This document shows, piece after piece, positions 1 through 11,430 of a DNA stretch of 64,000 nt; position 1 is the first letter of the stretch, and the number at the start of each line of letters is the position of its first letter. Below the pieces are notes generated by a model. The model was given only the letters and a program-made list of their open reading frames with translations. It was not told the origin of the DNA and searched no databases. A program made the position numbers and the translations under genes. Source of the DNA: Molanna angustata (lineage: Eukaryota; Arthropoda; Insecta; Trichoptera; Molannidae); the NCBI GenBank assembly GCA_963576475.1, contig OY754979.1:24535034-24599033 (forward strand). The letters run 5' to 3'.

Positions 1-359
1 CTTGCTCCTTATCTCCTTTCAATTCTTATTTATTTATTTACCGTCATATTTACAAAATAATATATTACATAGTGGCGGATTCATAGCCATTCGGTGTTAT
101 AAGTAAAAATTGCAAAATCGCAGCACCAAACGACTATTGTAAAAAATTCAAATGAAACTAAATTTGATGATTTACAAATATCAAATTAATAGTAAAGCAA
201 TGATTTCCGTATAAAAGAACCACGTCAACAGTTACATCCACCCATGAATATAAAGAAATGACGACAATATATGCTAGTGAAAAATGAACATGGTAGAGTT
301 AACGCGGTTGGAATGAGTTCTTCTTCTTCCTTTTTTTTAGATCAATGATCAGTTTTTAC
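1..359. other. AT-rich DNA, no gene seen
   Basis: Simple AT-rich sequence with short tattta runs near position 30. I see no coding, RNA or repeat signature beyond low complexity. Confidence 0.5.
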
Positions 360-905
360 AGGTCCTGGGATGAGGATGTCCAGCTCTCACTCCATCTCTT
401 CGATGGTCTTCCCGGTGGTCGGCGTCCCTCTGGTATTTCGCGCATTACAATCTTTGGCAGCCTTTCTGGATTCATACTTTTAACATGATCTCTCCAGTGT
501 CATCTTCTTTGCCTGCTCCACCTTACAATATCCTCCACATTGCAGGTTCTGCGAATCTCCTCGTTGGGGATTCTGTCTCTGAGGGTTCTGCCCAAGATAG
601 GTCTTAGTGTTTTCTTCTCTGTTGTTCTGAGTAGCTGTTTTGTTCTCACCGTGTTTGCCCTTGCTTCAACTCCATAAGTCATTATGGGTCTGATGCAGGT
701 TTTATATATTCGGACCTTACTCTCAACTGGCATACGTTTATTGGCCCAAACAATGTCCCTCATGCATCCGGAGATAACTGCAGCTTTATTAGTCTGTTCT
801 TTGACTTCTTTGTAGAGATCATTACAACTAGATATCTCCACACCCAGGTATTTAAAAGTTGTAACTTGTTCTATTGGAATGATTTCACTGAGACAAATAA
901 GAGTG
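360..905 (-). mobile_element. RTE-like LINE, 3' end of reverse transcriptase ORF (decayed)
   Basis: Read on the minus strand this encodes the C-terminal part of a non-LTR reverse transcriptase. It starts near 895 with TTFKYLGVEISSCNDL, continues with KVRIYKTCIRPIMTYGVEA (the RT thumb region), then IEEIRR/CNVEDIVRWSRQRR. After a TGA at about 500 it continues as HWRDHVKSMNPERLPKIV and GRRPPGRPSKRWSESW. This order (FKYLG, YK..IRP.MTYG, WRDH..RM, GRPPKRW) is typical of the C-terminus of RTE-type insect LINE polyproteins. The RT catalytic core and endonuclease are absent, so the copy is 5'-truncated, and the in-frame stop shows decay. The family assignment is from motif memory, not a search. Confidence 0.8.
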
Positions 906-1129
906 ATAAAACGATAAACGAGGATATAAGATGAGAATTATTGTAAATAAATAAAAATAAATGTCCTATGATGGTTTGGTCACCTAGAAAGAATTAGTGA
1001 TGAAAGTCTGACAATAAGTATTTGAGGTTGATAAGAAGATCGAGAAAAGTATGTCAACAAAGACGTGTGAAATGTGTGTCTGACATTCGGTTCTCTCTAC
1101 TTAACCCATATAAGTAAATAGCGCGATAG

Positions 1130-1352
1130 CATTTTATTTTACATTGCTTCTCGGGGAACTAACAGGTACCATGTCAAATATTAATTTATCACGCACCCAA
1201 TAACAAGATGCCACATTCTGGAGACTTGAGATATTAATCGTCACACAGATCCAGAATGAAAACACAATAAAAACTGTGTCTCCGCCGGGTATCGAATCCG
1301 GGACCTTTGTATCAGCAGTCAGATATCCAACCAACTGACCCATGAAGCCAAC
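1130..1352 (-). mobile_element. tRNA-derived SINE (family B)
   Basis: On the minus strand the element begins with a tRNA-like head at about 1285-1349. It has a box A-like gggtcagttggttgga and a box B-like ggattcgatacccgg. A body follows that contains ctccagaatgtggca and a 3' part ending ttccccgagaagcaatg. The same body and tail recur at 10948-11165 and 55377-55560 on the plus strand, which shows a dispersed SINE rather than a functional tRNA gene. Confidence 0.8.
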
Positions 1353-1917
1353 TATTACATGGACAATTATTTAAGGTATATGAACTTTCCTCATTTTATA
1401 TCACAACCATGGAGATAATTAAAACTTTGAATTCTTACGTAAAGACTATATTATAAACTGCCGTATAATATGACGTATAAGTGACATATAAAAAATGAGA
1501 TACAGATGTATAAAATATTCTTCTTCTTCGTCATGTATTATGTCATTTGACCTGTTTGTGAAAGTGGAATGTCTTGGAAAGAGAAGATCCGACTATCCAT
1601 CCATCTTATATGTTTACAAATGTTAACAAAATTTTCCGTAACGAAAATGATGTCGTGTTTTGAACTTTTGCATGTTTGAGTTTGAGAAGATTAAGGTATT
1701 TTTCAAAACTTCACCATTGCAACTTTAAAACTTTACGTAATATAATATTACGTTCGTACAATCACAGTTGTAATATAATATTTTTATTTTATTAACTAAG
1801 ATCAGTCGGAAAACAAGCTCTTATTTGGTATCTTTAAAAGCTAAGCAAAGCACAAATTTAAACCGAACCAAACATCACCACATTAATTCGAGAAATAGCA
1901 ACGTTTTCAACTAATCA
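1353..1917. other. AT-rich DNA, no gene seen
   Basis: No ORF of note, no RNA signature, and no repeat that I could match elsewhere in the window. Confidence 0.4.
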
Positions 1918-2165
1918 TTTTTTAATGGCTGGTTTTTAGATATTTTCTTCCTTATTGAATATAGGTATATGAAGAAGGTAAGTCTGGCACCTGGGAGTGG
2001 TTGCGTTTACCAGTGCGCATCCTCTGTATAGGTGAAAATTGCAGATTTTAACATTATTTCAATATTATTTGTAGGTACTTGAATGTTATTTGTTCCTATA
2101 AAATCTGTCCGTTTGTGTACTTACTGTTACTGAAATAAATATAAAAAATAAGAAATTTTTTTTTT
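1918..2165 (+). repeat. Single arm of the palindromic element seen at 30.9-31.6 kb
   Basis: The segment starts aatcattttttaatggctg and includes cacctgggagtggttgcg and gtgcgcatcctctgtatagg. The same sequence occurs twice, in opposite orientations, as the arms of the element at 30898-31597. Here only one arm is visible, so this is a half copy or a deletion product. Confidence 0.6.
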
Positions 2166-2262
2166 AGAAATATTCCCGGGTGGCGTATTTACCTTTCCGT
2201 GTTGATTAGGAGGCAAGTACCTACTGCCTCGCATTAGGCACTAGTTTCTTGTGCTAATGCAC

Positions 2263-2956
2263 TTAAGGGGGGGACTGCTGCCAACGTACCTATTTTTCAA
2301 TTTGATATACCATCATTATTTCTTATCAAATCGTTTTGAAAAAAATGATTTAGATAGTTTTGGTATTTATAAACAAAAATATACCTTAATTTTTTGATAA
2401 TGTTCTGTATAAATTATTGTAGAAAAATAATGGCATACCCCGATTTTCAACGTTTATCATATATTTTTAATAAAATATAAGGCGTAGAGTAATATATATT
2501 TTTTTTTAAATTAAAGAAGACAAAAATATCTAGAAAAATATGATGTGACGTTGCAGTAATGCTTCAGGTTTAGTAAATAAACCTAAAAAACATTTATTTT
2601 CCATTCAGCGCCATTGCGTAATAAAAGTTTTTTTGGTTTATTTACCTAACCTGATGCATTAATGCAACGTCATATCATATTTTTGCAGGTATTTTGTTCT
2701 TCTTTAATTTATAAAAAAAATATTGCTCTATACCTTATATTTTTTTGGAAATTTAAGATAAATGTCTAAAATCGAGGTATTCTTATTATTTTCTTACAAG
2801 AATATATACAGAACCTAATCAAAAAGTTAAGGTATATTTCTCTTTATTAATATCCAAACTAACTAGGTTATTTTTTTTCAAAATGTTTCGTTTAGTAATA
2901 ATGATGGTATATCAAATTGAAAAAAATAGGTACGTTGGCAGCAGTCGCCCTCTTAA
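2263..2956. mobile_element. piggyBac-like palindromic MITE with TTAA target duplication
   Basis: The element body is 2267-2952 (686 bp), flanked by TTAA at 2263-2266 and 2953-2956. The ends are inverted copies: gactgctgccaacgtacc on the left matches the complement of ggtacgttggcagcagtc on the right. The inverted similarity continues towards the centre near 2610 (for example the two copies around tgatataccatcattatt and aataatgatggtatatca), giving arms of over 300 bp. No transposase ORF is present. TTAA duplication is characteristic of piggyBac. The termini start G-rich rather than with the canonical piggyBac CCC, so the superfamily call is inferred from the TTAA site. Confidence 0.65.
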
Positions 2957-3210
2957 AAACTCGTGTTGAATTCAAAGCACGTGTCCACCAAATGCACACG
3001 GTTTAGCAACGCAAACTGTTCCTGCTAGTACGTGTTGAATTCAAGGCAATTAATTATTGAATATGGAACATAATATATAGCCGTGAAGTTCGCACGCTAT
3101 TTCATTTCGCAGATTTTGTTTTGTATAGAAATCAAAATATCTAAAAGTATTCAATAATTTTATTGAATGGGTGTATAGTTTGGTATACATTCTTCAACTT
3201 TACATAATAT

Positions 3211-3875
3211 CGCCATCGACAGTTGTTTTTCATGTACTACATGCAACTAGTTTTCGAACTGTCGATTTGTTCAGGAGAATTTTATTCTCTTGTGCCTGTG
3301 TGCGTGCGTGTGTTTCCCTTATAACTTATAACATTTGATCCGCTCAATTTACAAAGCCCAAAATTTCAGATTATATAGAGTTATAGGCCTATAAAACTTT
3401 TATACTCAGAATTCTGAATTTTTGTATCAGTCAGGGGTTATCAACTTTTGAATTTTTAATCTATTTTTCTAAATAGCTCAAAAACCATTTAAGCTATGAA
3501 CCCTGAAAATTGGTGTTCATATAGACAAATACAATTTCTCAAACTATTTTTTATGACACATTTACACGTTTAGCAGCCTATATTTACACTTTTTTTAAAT
3601 ATCGAACAACGCAGAAACATCACAACTAGATAATTTAATCTTCTATAAAACGTCAAAAAAAATTATTTGTATATTACATATAATAAATATGAGTTGATGT
3701 TTTTTGACCTCAAAGTTGGAAAAGGCGTGAAAATTCTTCGCGTTCTTGCGTATCTTGGCTTGAAACATTGTCGATATGTTAAGAGAACAAAGTTCTCTTG
3801 AACAAATCGTCAGTTGGATTATTTTACTATTGCCATCGATGGTTGAATCACATATGTTACATGCAACTAGTTTAT
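3211..3875. mobile_element. Small TIR element with flanking direct repeats
   Basis: Inverted ends lie at 3259-3292 and 3780-3813. The left end is ctgtcgatttgttcaggaga and the complement of the right end is ctgacgatttgttcaagaga, extending about 34 bp. Outside them are two direct, diverged copies of a 44-bp segment (3211-3254 and 3831-3875) that share acatgcaactagttt. I found no clear target duplication. No ORF. Confidence 0.45.
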
Positions 3876-4421
3876 TTCATTCGTTTTAGTCTGTGGCTAA
3901 AATCAAAGCAGAATATTTTTATTAGTCAATTGTTTTTTTTTAAATAACTTGTTAAAGTGTATTGTTAAGTTGTTAAACTGTGTAATTACTCGAAAAGAAG
4001 ACGATGAATACTTACTATAATGTAGTGAGTTTGTGTAGAACTAGCAATGGCGTCAAGGAAACGGAAATGATACTTTTCAAAAAATAAGATGGCTCCAGCC
4101 CAACATGTTTAAAATTCGAACGATTCCCAAAACTATCGTACCCCAAACCCAACCAAAATGCCGCATTTTTATATCTTACGAACGTTTAGAACAAACAATG
4201 ACAATGTTAATTGAAAAACAATATTTTTTCTTTCTATGCCGTAAAAATTCTAGAGTATTATTATCGTTAGATAACCTCCTATCCGTTTCTATGGAATCGG
4301 AGAGTTATGATTTCGTGATTTTTTTTAATATTATTTATATCAAATTAGCAACGACCAACGAGTATTGTGAAAAAAAATTATTAAACAGTCAGATTTGTTA
4401 AGCTGCTTTTGTATATATTAC
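3876..4421. other. AT-rich DNA, unrecognised 98-codon ORF
   Basis: An open frame at 4105-4401 (+) predicts 98 residues rich in F, I and L. I recognise no domain, and the composition is what AT-rich noncoding DNA gives. No splice or promoter context supports it as a gene. Confidence 0.35.
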
Positions 4422-4871
4422 TATTTTGTGTCCTCTTTACATCTCAAAATATTTTGTATCCTCTTTACATCTCAAACTATATTGTGTCCTCTTTACATCT
4501 CAGGAGGATCTGGACGGCGCTTAACAGAATCCGAACTGGCCATGGTAGTTGTGCCTTTAAATGTGGATGGCGAGAGTCCCCTAGATGTGACTGCGGAGCT
4601 GACAGACAGTCCATCGAACATATAGTGGCGGAGTGTGTGAACAGCATGTATGTATAGTGGTGACCAAACAGACTTTTTCGCACTCACCGATGAAGCAATA
4701 AATTACATCAAGAACCTGGACATCCATATTTGACAAGAAGGAAACTTAACCCTGCGCAATATTAACTTACATTAAGAATAGCAAATTTAATATTTTTACT
4801 CTATTTGTGATATATGCGGCCAAACGATAAATAAATCTCAAACTATTTTGTGTCCTCTTTGCATCTCAAAC
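4422..4871 (+). repeat. 28-bp tandem repeat, split by a LINE
   Basis: Units of 28 bp (tattttgtgtcctctttaca plus tctcaaac) start at 4422, 4450 and 4478. A further unit occurs at 4844, after the LINE insertion at 4503-4835. Because the flanks are themselves tandem copies, the insertion duplication can be read as 5 bp (tctca) or 33 bp. Confidence 0.8.
4503..4835 (+). mobile_element. Jockey/CR1-like LINE, extreme 3' end
   Basis: The plus strand encodes WTALNRIRTGHGSC, then a zinc-knuckle-like CDCGADRQSIEHIVAEC, then (after a frame change) FFALTDEAINYIKNLDI and a stop, a short 3' UTR, and a gataaataaa tail. The order LNR.RTGHG, CDCG..Q...HI...C, EAI..I.NLDI-stop is the usual C-terminus of Jockey/CR1-type LINE ORF2 proteins. 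This is a severely 5'-truncated copy inserted into a 28-bp tandem array. Confidence 0.8.
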
Positions 4872-5429
4872 TACGACTTCATATTGTTATCATTTAGCTG
4901 ATATATTTTCTATAAAATCTAATACATTTTTAACCAAATAAAAAAAGAGGTTAACAATATTTTTTATGTCCCTATGTATGAACAGCGATAATTCTTTACC
5001 CAGTTGACCGATTTAAGACGATTTTTTCCATTAGAATACGATCTAGTTCTTATGATCGAATCCATGAAAAATTCATCAAAATCCGAAATTTTCATTTTCA
5101 GCGACAATTCCTTACCACTACATCCGAATTCGATGGTTTTTTTTTCATTAGAAAGGAATTTTCTTTGGGGTTGTTTTATATGAACTTGGTCATGAGGTCT
5201 GATGGTGAGAATCATTTATATTTATTTATCTATATTCATAACACAAATCAAAGCCAATCATAGAGATGTCTTAAATTATTTTAAAACTACAATAAGAATA
5301 GTTAAGTAAATTTGAAAATATATCAAACATGATAAATATATCAAACATGATAAATATATCAAACTGTGGATCCTGAAAAAGTTTTTGATATGTGTCTTAT
5401 ACAGATTGCATAGAATACAGACGAAAACA
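4872..5429. other. AT-rich DNA with a short 20-bp repeat
   Basis: The motif tatcaaacatgataaata is repeated about 2.5 times near 5321-5362. No gene is recognisable. Confidence 0.45.
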
Positions 5430-6330
<901 letters not shown>

Positions 6331-6554
6331 TTCATAAAACTGTATTCAATGATGATAGTCATTTTTACAATAAAATAAAAATCTTATTTATGCATTAAAA
6401 ACATGCTGTTTTACTGATGTGTTAACCAGGAACACAGTGAAATTCGTAACGAACTCCAAACATAACCTGAAACTTATTATTGATAGGACGATTATTTTTA
6501 TTGTTGCTTATACGCAAACATTCGATTTTTTTCCTGTAGGAAGTCAATGAGTCA

Positions 6555-6735
6555 ATATTTTTTTTTAATGAATATGTCCTTGTTAAACAAGTACATATAC
6601 ATCTTCCTACGTTCCCTAAAATAATCATAAATGCCTGTGCTATAGGTGAACAAAATCAGTCGAGGCAGGATTCGAACTCGCGACCACTAGCCCAGCGCGC
6701 TAACCGCTCTGCCATTGACCCATCTATGTTCCTGG
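6555..6735 (-). mobile_element. tRNA-derived SINE (family A)
   Basis: The minus strand reads gggtcaatggcagagcgg (box A), then gttcgaatcctgcctcgac (box B and acceptor side), then a body with tagggaacgtaggaagatgt and a tail after aaggacatattcatt. It matches the copies at 8449, 49812 and 56744. This copy lacks the taatcc part of the anticodon arm, so it cannot be a functional tRNA. Confidence 0.85.
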
Positions 6736-7227
6736 TTCTCCAATAATATTCCAACTTCGTCTCTATTGAAATGTTAAAAATTTGTCATAAAAGATATATA
6801 GGTGTTTGAATTTAAAAATTAAACAATCAAACGAAAATGGATACATAATATTTGTCCAACCAAATAAAAAAATATTTTGTGCGAGTTTAGTGTTGACCAG
6901 ATCTTACTTGTTTTTCTATGAAATAATATTGTTACACGTGTTTTTGATAAATACCTTTATAAGAACATGAAACCTTGGGTTTTTCTTTTATCTTCACTTG
7001 TTTTTTTTTTCGTCAATTAATTAGATGTTTCAAAGTATACACATATGTAGGTAAGTACTTTTCCAGTCAAAACAATTTGGATTCTATCTCCTTATTTTGA
7101 TATTTTTCAAACCCCTTTATTGGTTAACAATAACATTGTATACCCTAAATGAAATAATATTGTTTTAGCCAGCTCATGGCAACATTTTTCTTTTTTTTAA
7201 TAAATTGTTAAAGACTGCTTATTTAAC
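6736..7227. other. AT-rich DNA, no gene seen
   Basis: Poly-T and poly-A runs only; no ORF or repeat that I recognise. Confidence 0.4.
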
Positions 7228-7441
7228 TCATCGAATTCATAATTAAATTTAACTTTTTGATCATCAGTTCTTGATGGAATTCCATTTAAATTAATTTGTA
7301 TTTTTAATAAAAAAAATAAAAAAACTTGTTTAGAATCAATTCCACTATTTATTCAAGGACTACAACCTACAACCAGTTTCGTGCTAAACAAGTTTTTTTA
7401 TTTTTATTTATTAAAAATATAAATTAATCATCGAATTCATA
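7228..7441. mobile_element. Short insertion bounded by a 14-bp direct repeat
   Basis: The sequence tcatcgaattcata occurs at 7228-7241 and 7428-7441, exactly 200 bp apart, as expected for a retroposon target duplication. The 186 bp between them hold a hairpin (aaaaaacttgttta near 7320 and taaacaagtttttt near 7385) with AT-rich arms of about 40 bp. No known element is recognised. Confidence 0.5.
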
Positions 7442-7757
7442 TTTGCGCCAGCTCCGCTATCATCTACCTATCATACAATTTATTTCAGATTCATGTTTAT
7501 TGTGTCAGACGCACGTCGTTCATTCTTTAAATGTGGCCAAATCACATTATGACATTTATGTTCATTTTATAATAATATCCTTGCAATAATTTATTATATT
7601 TTATTAGGCAACGGAAAAACTTGTAGGTGCGCTCCTGATTGTCTGCAATGTGCTTATCCCCGATAGTTTCCGAAATTAACCGAATATCAACGAATGATGG
7701 CCGAAGTTAGGTCTGATAATGAAAAGAGCTTTCATTCACACGAACAGCGAGGCACTT
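7442..7757. other. No gene seen
   Basis: Mixed-composition DNA between two mobile elements, without coding or RNA signatures. Confidence 0.35.
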
Positions 7758-8128
7758 AGTGCCTTTTCACACGACCCGGTTGTCTGGTAGCCGGCGCCGG
7801 GTAAGCGCCGGACAGCGAAGTGTATGAGCACGCATAGTAGCTTTCACACGCACCGGCATGTATGCCCATACAATTACCCGGCGCCAGTTACCCGGCAACC
7901 GGGCCGTGTGAATCGGTACTAAGGGTCGTGTAAAAAACTTGCTAAAAATTAAAACTACACACGACCCGGTTGCCGAGTAGCCGGCGCCGGGTAAGCGCCG
8001 GATAATTGTATGGGCATACATGCCGGTGCGTGTGAAAGCTACCATGCGTGCCCGTACACTTCGCTGCCAGATACCCGGCGCTTACCCGGCGCCGGCTACC
8101 AGACAACCGGGTCGTGTGAAAAGGCACT
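7758..8128. mobile_element. GC-rich inverted pair of MITE units
   Basis: The ends are agtgccttttcacacgaccc and its exact complement at 8109-8128. Each half (about 7770-7910 and 7960-8120) is itself bounded by inverted cacacgacccggttg motifs. The right half is the reverse complement of the left half (for example ttcacacgcaccggcatg and catgccggtgcgtgtgaa). The roughly 50-bp spacer contains gggtcgtgtaaaaaac. High GC content contrasts with the AT-rich surroundings. There is no coding potential, and I could not settle the target duplication. Confidence 0.7.
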
Positions 8129-8448
8129 ACAACACTAACAGCTGCTATTTTTTTAACTGGTTTAATTGTAATTTTGTTGGAAATAATATATAAATATTGA
8201 TCATGTTAGTAATATTTTATTTGAAACCTTTCAGTAAATAATGTAAATTGATATTATTTTATTTTGATCAGACAAACTTTTGCAATATCATATTTGGAGG
8301 TAGATTATGTTTAAATAGTATTTTCTGAGAACACGTACGAAAATATTATCTTTACCTCTTTAATTCTTTTAAATAACCAATAAACATGTTCCCTCAAAAA
8401 TTAGTAGTCTTGTTATACCTACGCCTTAATTTATTTAAATATTAGGAT

Positions 8449-8600
8449 GGGTCGATGGCAGAGCGGTTAGCGCGCTGGGTTAGTAATCCAGTGGTCGCGA
8501 GATCGAATCCTGCCTCGACCGATTTCATTCACCTATAGCACAAGCATTTATGCTTCATTTAGGGAATGTAGGAAGATGTATATTAACTTGTTTAATAAGG
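8449..8600 (+). mobile_element. tRNA-derived SINE (family A)
   Basis: The tRNA-like head at about 8449-8525 has ggtcgatggcagagcgg, an anticodon-arm-like ctgggttagtaatccag (7-base loop ttagtaa, anticodon position AGT, which would be Thr) and agatcgaatcctgcctcgacc. It is followed by the family A body with agggaatgtaggaagatgta. The shared body marks it as a SINE and not a tRNA gene. Confidence 0.85.
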
Positions 8601-8635
<35 letters not shown>

Positions 8636-9555
8636 CTCTCGCACGACAGCTTTACGCCAGTTACAGTGCGACACGACAGTCATTTTTTTAACAAAAAAAT
8701 ATGTTTACGTATGAATTACAAAATAAATAAATAAAAAACGCACTAAATGCGTCGATAATCAATTAAAACAAAATAGAAAAAATACCAAGTATTTTTATTT
8801 TATTACCATATATCTACATACTATGGAGTTAGTTAAATTAAATATAGATAATTTGATGTGCCTTTGCAGGCTCATTTTTATGTAGCAATCTCTTCCAAGC
8901 AACGTGAAGCTTGTATTTTTTTTAAATGAACAAGATAAGGAAAATATTGGTATAAATTCAATAAACAAACTTTTTTTTTGTATCCCTTTAGCATGTAAAC
9001 CATCTTAGCATTAGGTCTTTGCGTTTATTGTATTCTTGTATGTTTTATTGCAGTAAAAACGAAAATAAAAAAAAATAAAATGGATTTTGGCGGCCCTGAT
9101 TTCATTCATAATATTTTTGTCATCCCTGTTTTATATTATTCAAATCAACGCACCGTAAAGAATTCAAGGTTTTGAACTCGGCTAATGTTATGTTGCTTTG
9201 CGAAAAATGATAATAATACCTTCGTTTGCAAAATTTATTCACATATATTTGTGAATCTTGAATGCGAAGCCTTTGGTGAATTTTTCATTATTCCTAATGA
9301 AAAACGTGAACAGTGGAACAAAGTCTGTAATAAATGACATCATTATATCTTCGTATGAATAAACCAACTACGTGTATACATACATACATACATGCAATAA
9401 AAATTCACTATATTTTAATACAATAAATTGGCAATAGAAATATAAAAACAGTTCAATTTAATAACAATAAATTATTACTTGTCTGTATTTTGCAATCGCG
9501 CGCAACGATTGTGGTATGCCACGTCAATTTATATAGGTGTTTTTTTTTCATTCAT
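8601..9555. other. Poly-T tract and AT-rich DNA
   Basis: A poly-T run of roughly 35 bases follows the SINE at about 8601-8635. The rest is AT-rich DNA with a short tacatacatacata run near 9378. No gene is recognised. Confidence 0.45.
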
Positions 9556-9838
9556 ACCATCACGGTATATCCCACAATGTGGGGTAACCAGCGAAAGGTG
9601 TGCGGGTGTGCATTGCCTTATAAAAGGGAGCACAACATATCTGTGTATACACCAGTCTCGTCTCATCTAAAAAGACACTATATTCAGAATGGGTGGTGAA
9701 CCTCATTGCTGAACTATGTGAGATGTTATTGTTGCCTGTTGTGTTCTCGATTACCCGGCTCTTAAGGGATACTCGAAAACAATAATAGAAAAGAGTGGAA
9801 GCACTATTCTAAGCCGGTGCCTCACAGCTCATAGGTGT
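9556..9838 (+). repeat. Dispersed repeat also present at 60.0-60.2 kb
   Basis: It contains cggtatatcccacaatgtgg, ggtaaccag and, at the end, gcactattctaagccggtgc. The same blocks in the same order occur at 60030-60190. The motif cccacaatgtggg is a perfect hairpin. This copy is longer, with a TATA-like ttataaaag near 9620. The class of element is unknown. Confidence 0.6.
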
Positions 9839-10204
9839 AATTAATAAAAAAAAATGATTATCATCGAAGGATTTTTTTTTTCGAATCTTTCGTCAAGTTG
9901 AATTTTTTCCATATAAAAATAATCATCATTAGATCGTTCTTTGAAAAAAATAATAGTATTTTTTATAACCATTTTTATCATATTATTTAAGGGGTTTAGT
10001 ATGAGCGTGTTTTGATACCAATGGCATTATATATTGAATCCATTAAGGCGAATAAATGTTGCTATATTCATTACCAAATAGCAAAATTTCTTCGCCTTAT
10101 GATTTCAGTCAGTTATGCAATAACTCTCAAAATAATTAAGAGAAGAAGAATAAGAATGACTTGTCATAGGATAAGATAGAAAAAGTTATTTGATTTCACA
10201 TTTT
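9839..10204. other. AT-rich DNA, no gene seen
   Basis: No coding, RNA or repeat signature found. Confidence 0.4.
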
Positions 10205-10305
10205 TTTATTTATTTATTTATATATCTTTTTGTACGCAAGATAAACAAAAATAATGCACACTGACGGGCTTATTGCCATCAGGCAATTTCTCCAACCAAT
10301 CAAAC
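10205..10305 (-). mobile_element. LINE 3' terminus (ttgcc-hairpin family)
   Basis: On the minus strand it ends ggttggagaaattgcctgatggcaataagcccg, tgtgcat, tacaaaaaga and (taaa)n. This 3' end recurs at 12000, 19125, 26140, 32345 and 40725, where it follows a recognisable LINE reading frame. It has a conserved small hairpin (ttgcc / ggcaa). Confidence 0.75.
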
Positions 10306-10429
10306 AAATTATCAACTGTCAACAAAATAAGATCTTATTTTAAAATGTCAATTGTCGTTGTCATAAAAATTTGTTTTAATATTTGACAAATATGTAAAAT
10401 GTACATTAATAATAATAAAAATCATTTAA

Positions 10430-10485
10430 ATGCACCCTGCGCAAGTGGCGAGTTTATTGCCATATGGCAAATTCTTCCAACTATC
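10430..10485 (-). mobile_element. SINE family C tail fragment
   Basis: It matches the 3' tail of the SINE at 11214-11430: ttgccatatggcaa hairpin, then gcgcagggtgca on the minus strand. Only the tail is present. Confidence 0.6.
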
Positions 10486-10947
10486 CAATTCTACCAAATT
10501 CTACGTTAAATTTTAATTGCACTCATATCTGTTTTATCCCTGTTTACTTAATGTATGGTTATTTTTAATTATTCCTTCACATCCAAACCATATTTAGCTG
10601 CATACTTTCATCTCATTCCCATGAAACTTGATTAAAATCTTCAAAGAATCACTCTGAAGATTATCACCATGATACGGAGAAACTCTTGAACCAAATACAT
10701 TGTCCATAGGTTACCTTCTTATCTGCCCTCAGTCGAGGGAAAATTAAATTTTTACACTTCATTTTACAAGAAGATATCCACAGAGCTTTTGTATGATAAA
10801 CGATAACTGACCCCCCAACCTCATAAAACACAAACACTTGAAAATAATAAGGCGTTAGAAATTTTCACTCAATCTTGTATATAGAAATTAAATTGAAAAG
10901 TTATTTGTGGAAAAAAAATTAAATTTAAATTTTGCAACACTAATATA
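10486..10947. other. No gene seen
   Basis: AT-rich DNA without recognisable features. Confidence 0.4.
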
Positions 10948-11165
10948 TCGTGGCTCAGTTGGTTTGTTGTCTGACTGCTAATCCAAAGATCCCGGGTTCG
11001 ATTTCCGGTGGAGACAGTTTTTAATTGTATTTTCAGTCTGGATCTGTGAGACGATTAATATCGTAAGTCTCCAGAATGTGGCAACTTGTTATTAGGTGCG
11101 TTAAATTAATATCTGTCATAGTGCTTATTAGTTGCCCGAGAAGCAATATTAAATAAATAGATATT
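10948..11165 (+). mobile_element. tRNA-derived SINE (family B)
   Basis: tRNA-like head with gtggctcagttggtttg (box A) and gggttcgatttccggtg (box B), then a body with ctccagaatgtggcaacttg and an end gttgcccgagaagcaat. Same family as 1130-1352 and 55377-55560. Confidence 0.85.
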
Positions 11166-11213
11166 TAAATTCACTTCTAAAATAAACGATTCATTCTTTC
11201 GTGGCGACAGATT

Positions 11214-11430
11214 TAACCGCCGTGGCACAGTTGGTAAGCCCGATGGTTTCTGTGCGGGCGTCCTGGGTTCGATCCCCAGCACAGGAGAAATTTATTTAAA
11301 TTAATTTCTCACGCTAATATTGCTTCTCTGGGCTGGAGACACTGGTTAGTTGGAAGAAATTACCATATGGCAATAAGCTCGCCACTTGCACAGGGTGCAA
11401 GGAAGTGTTTATTATTATTATTTTTATTTA
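11214..11430 (+). mobile_element. tRNA-derived SINE (family C) with LINE-like 3' tail
   Basis: tRNA-like head ccgtggcacagttggtaagc and tgggttcgatccccagca (box B), then gcttctctgggctggagac. The 3' tail is gttggaagaaattaccatatggcaataag in two parts, cgccacttg and an (att)n run. The tail resembles the 3' terminus of the local LINE family, including the hairpin. A second copy is at 19345-19548 on the minus strand. Confidence 0.85.

Noticed and set aside
500..841. 113-codon minus-strand frame as a gene
   Set aside because: Its motifs are those of a LINE C-terminus, and the LINE tail continues beyond its stop.
8449..8525. Candidate functional tRNA genes at 6.7, 8.45, 49.8 and 56.7 kb
   Set aside because: All share the same 3' body and tail, differ in key stems, and one lacks half the anticodon arm, so they are SINE heads.
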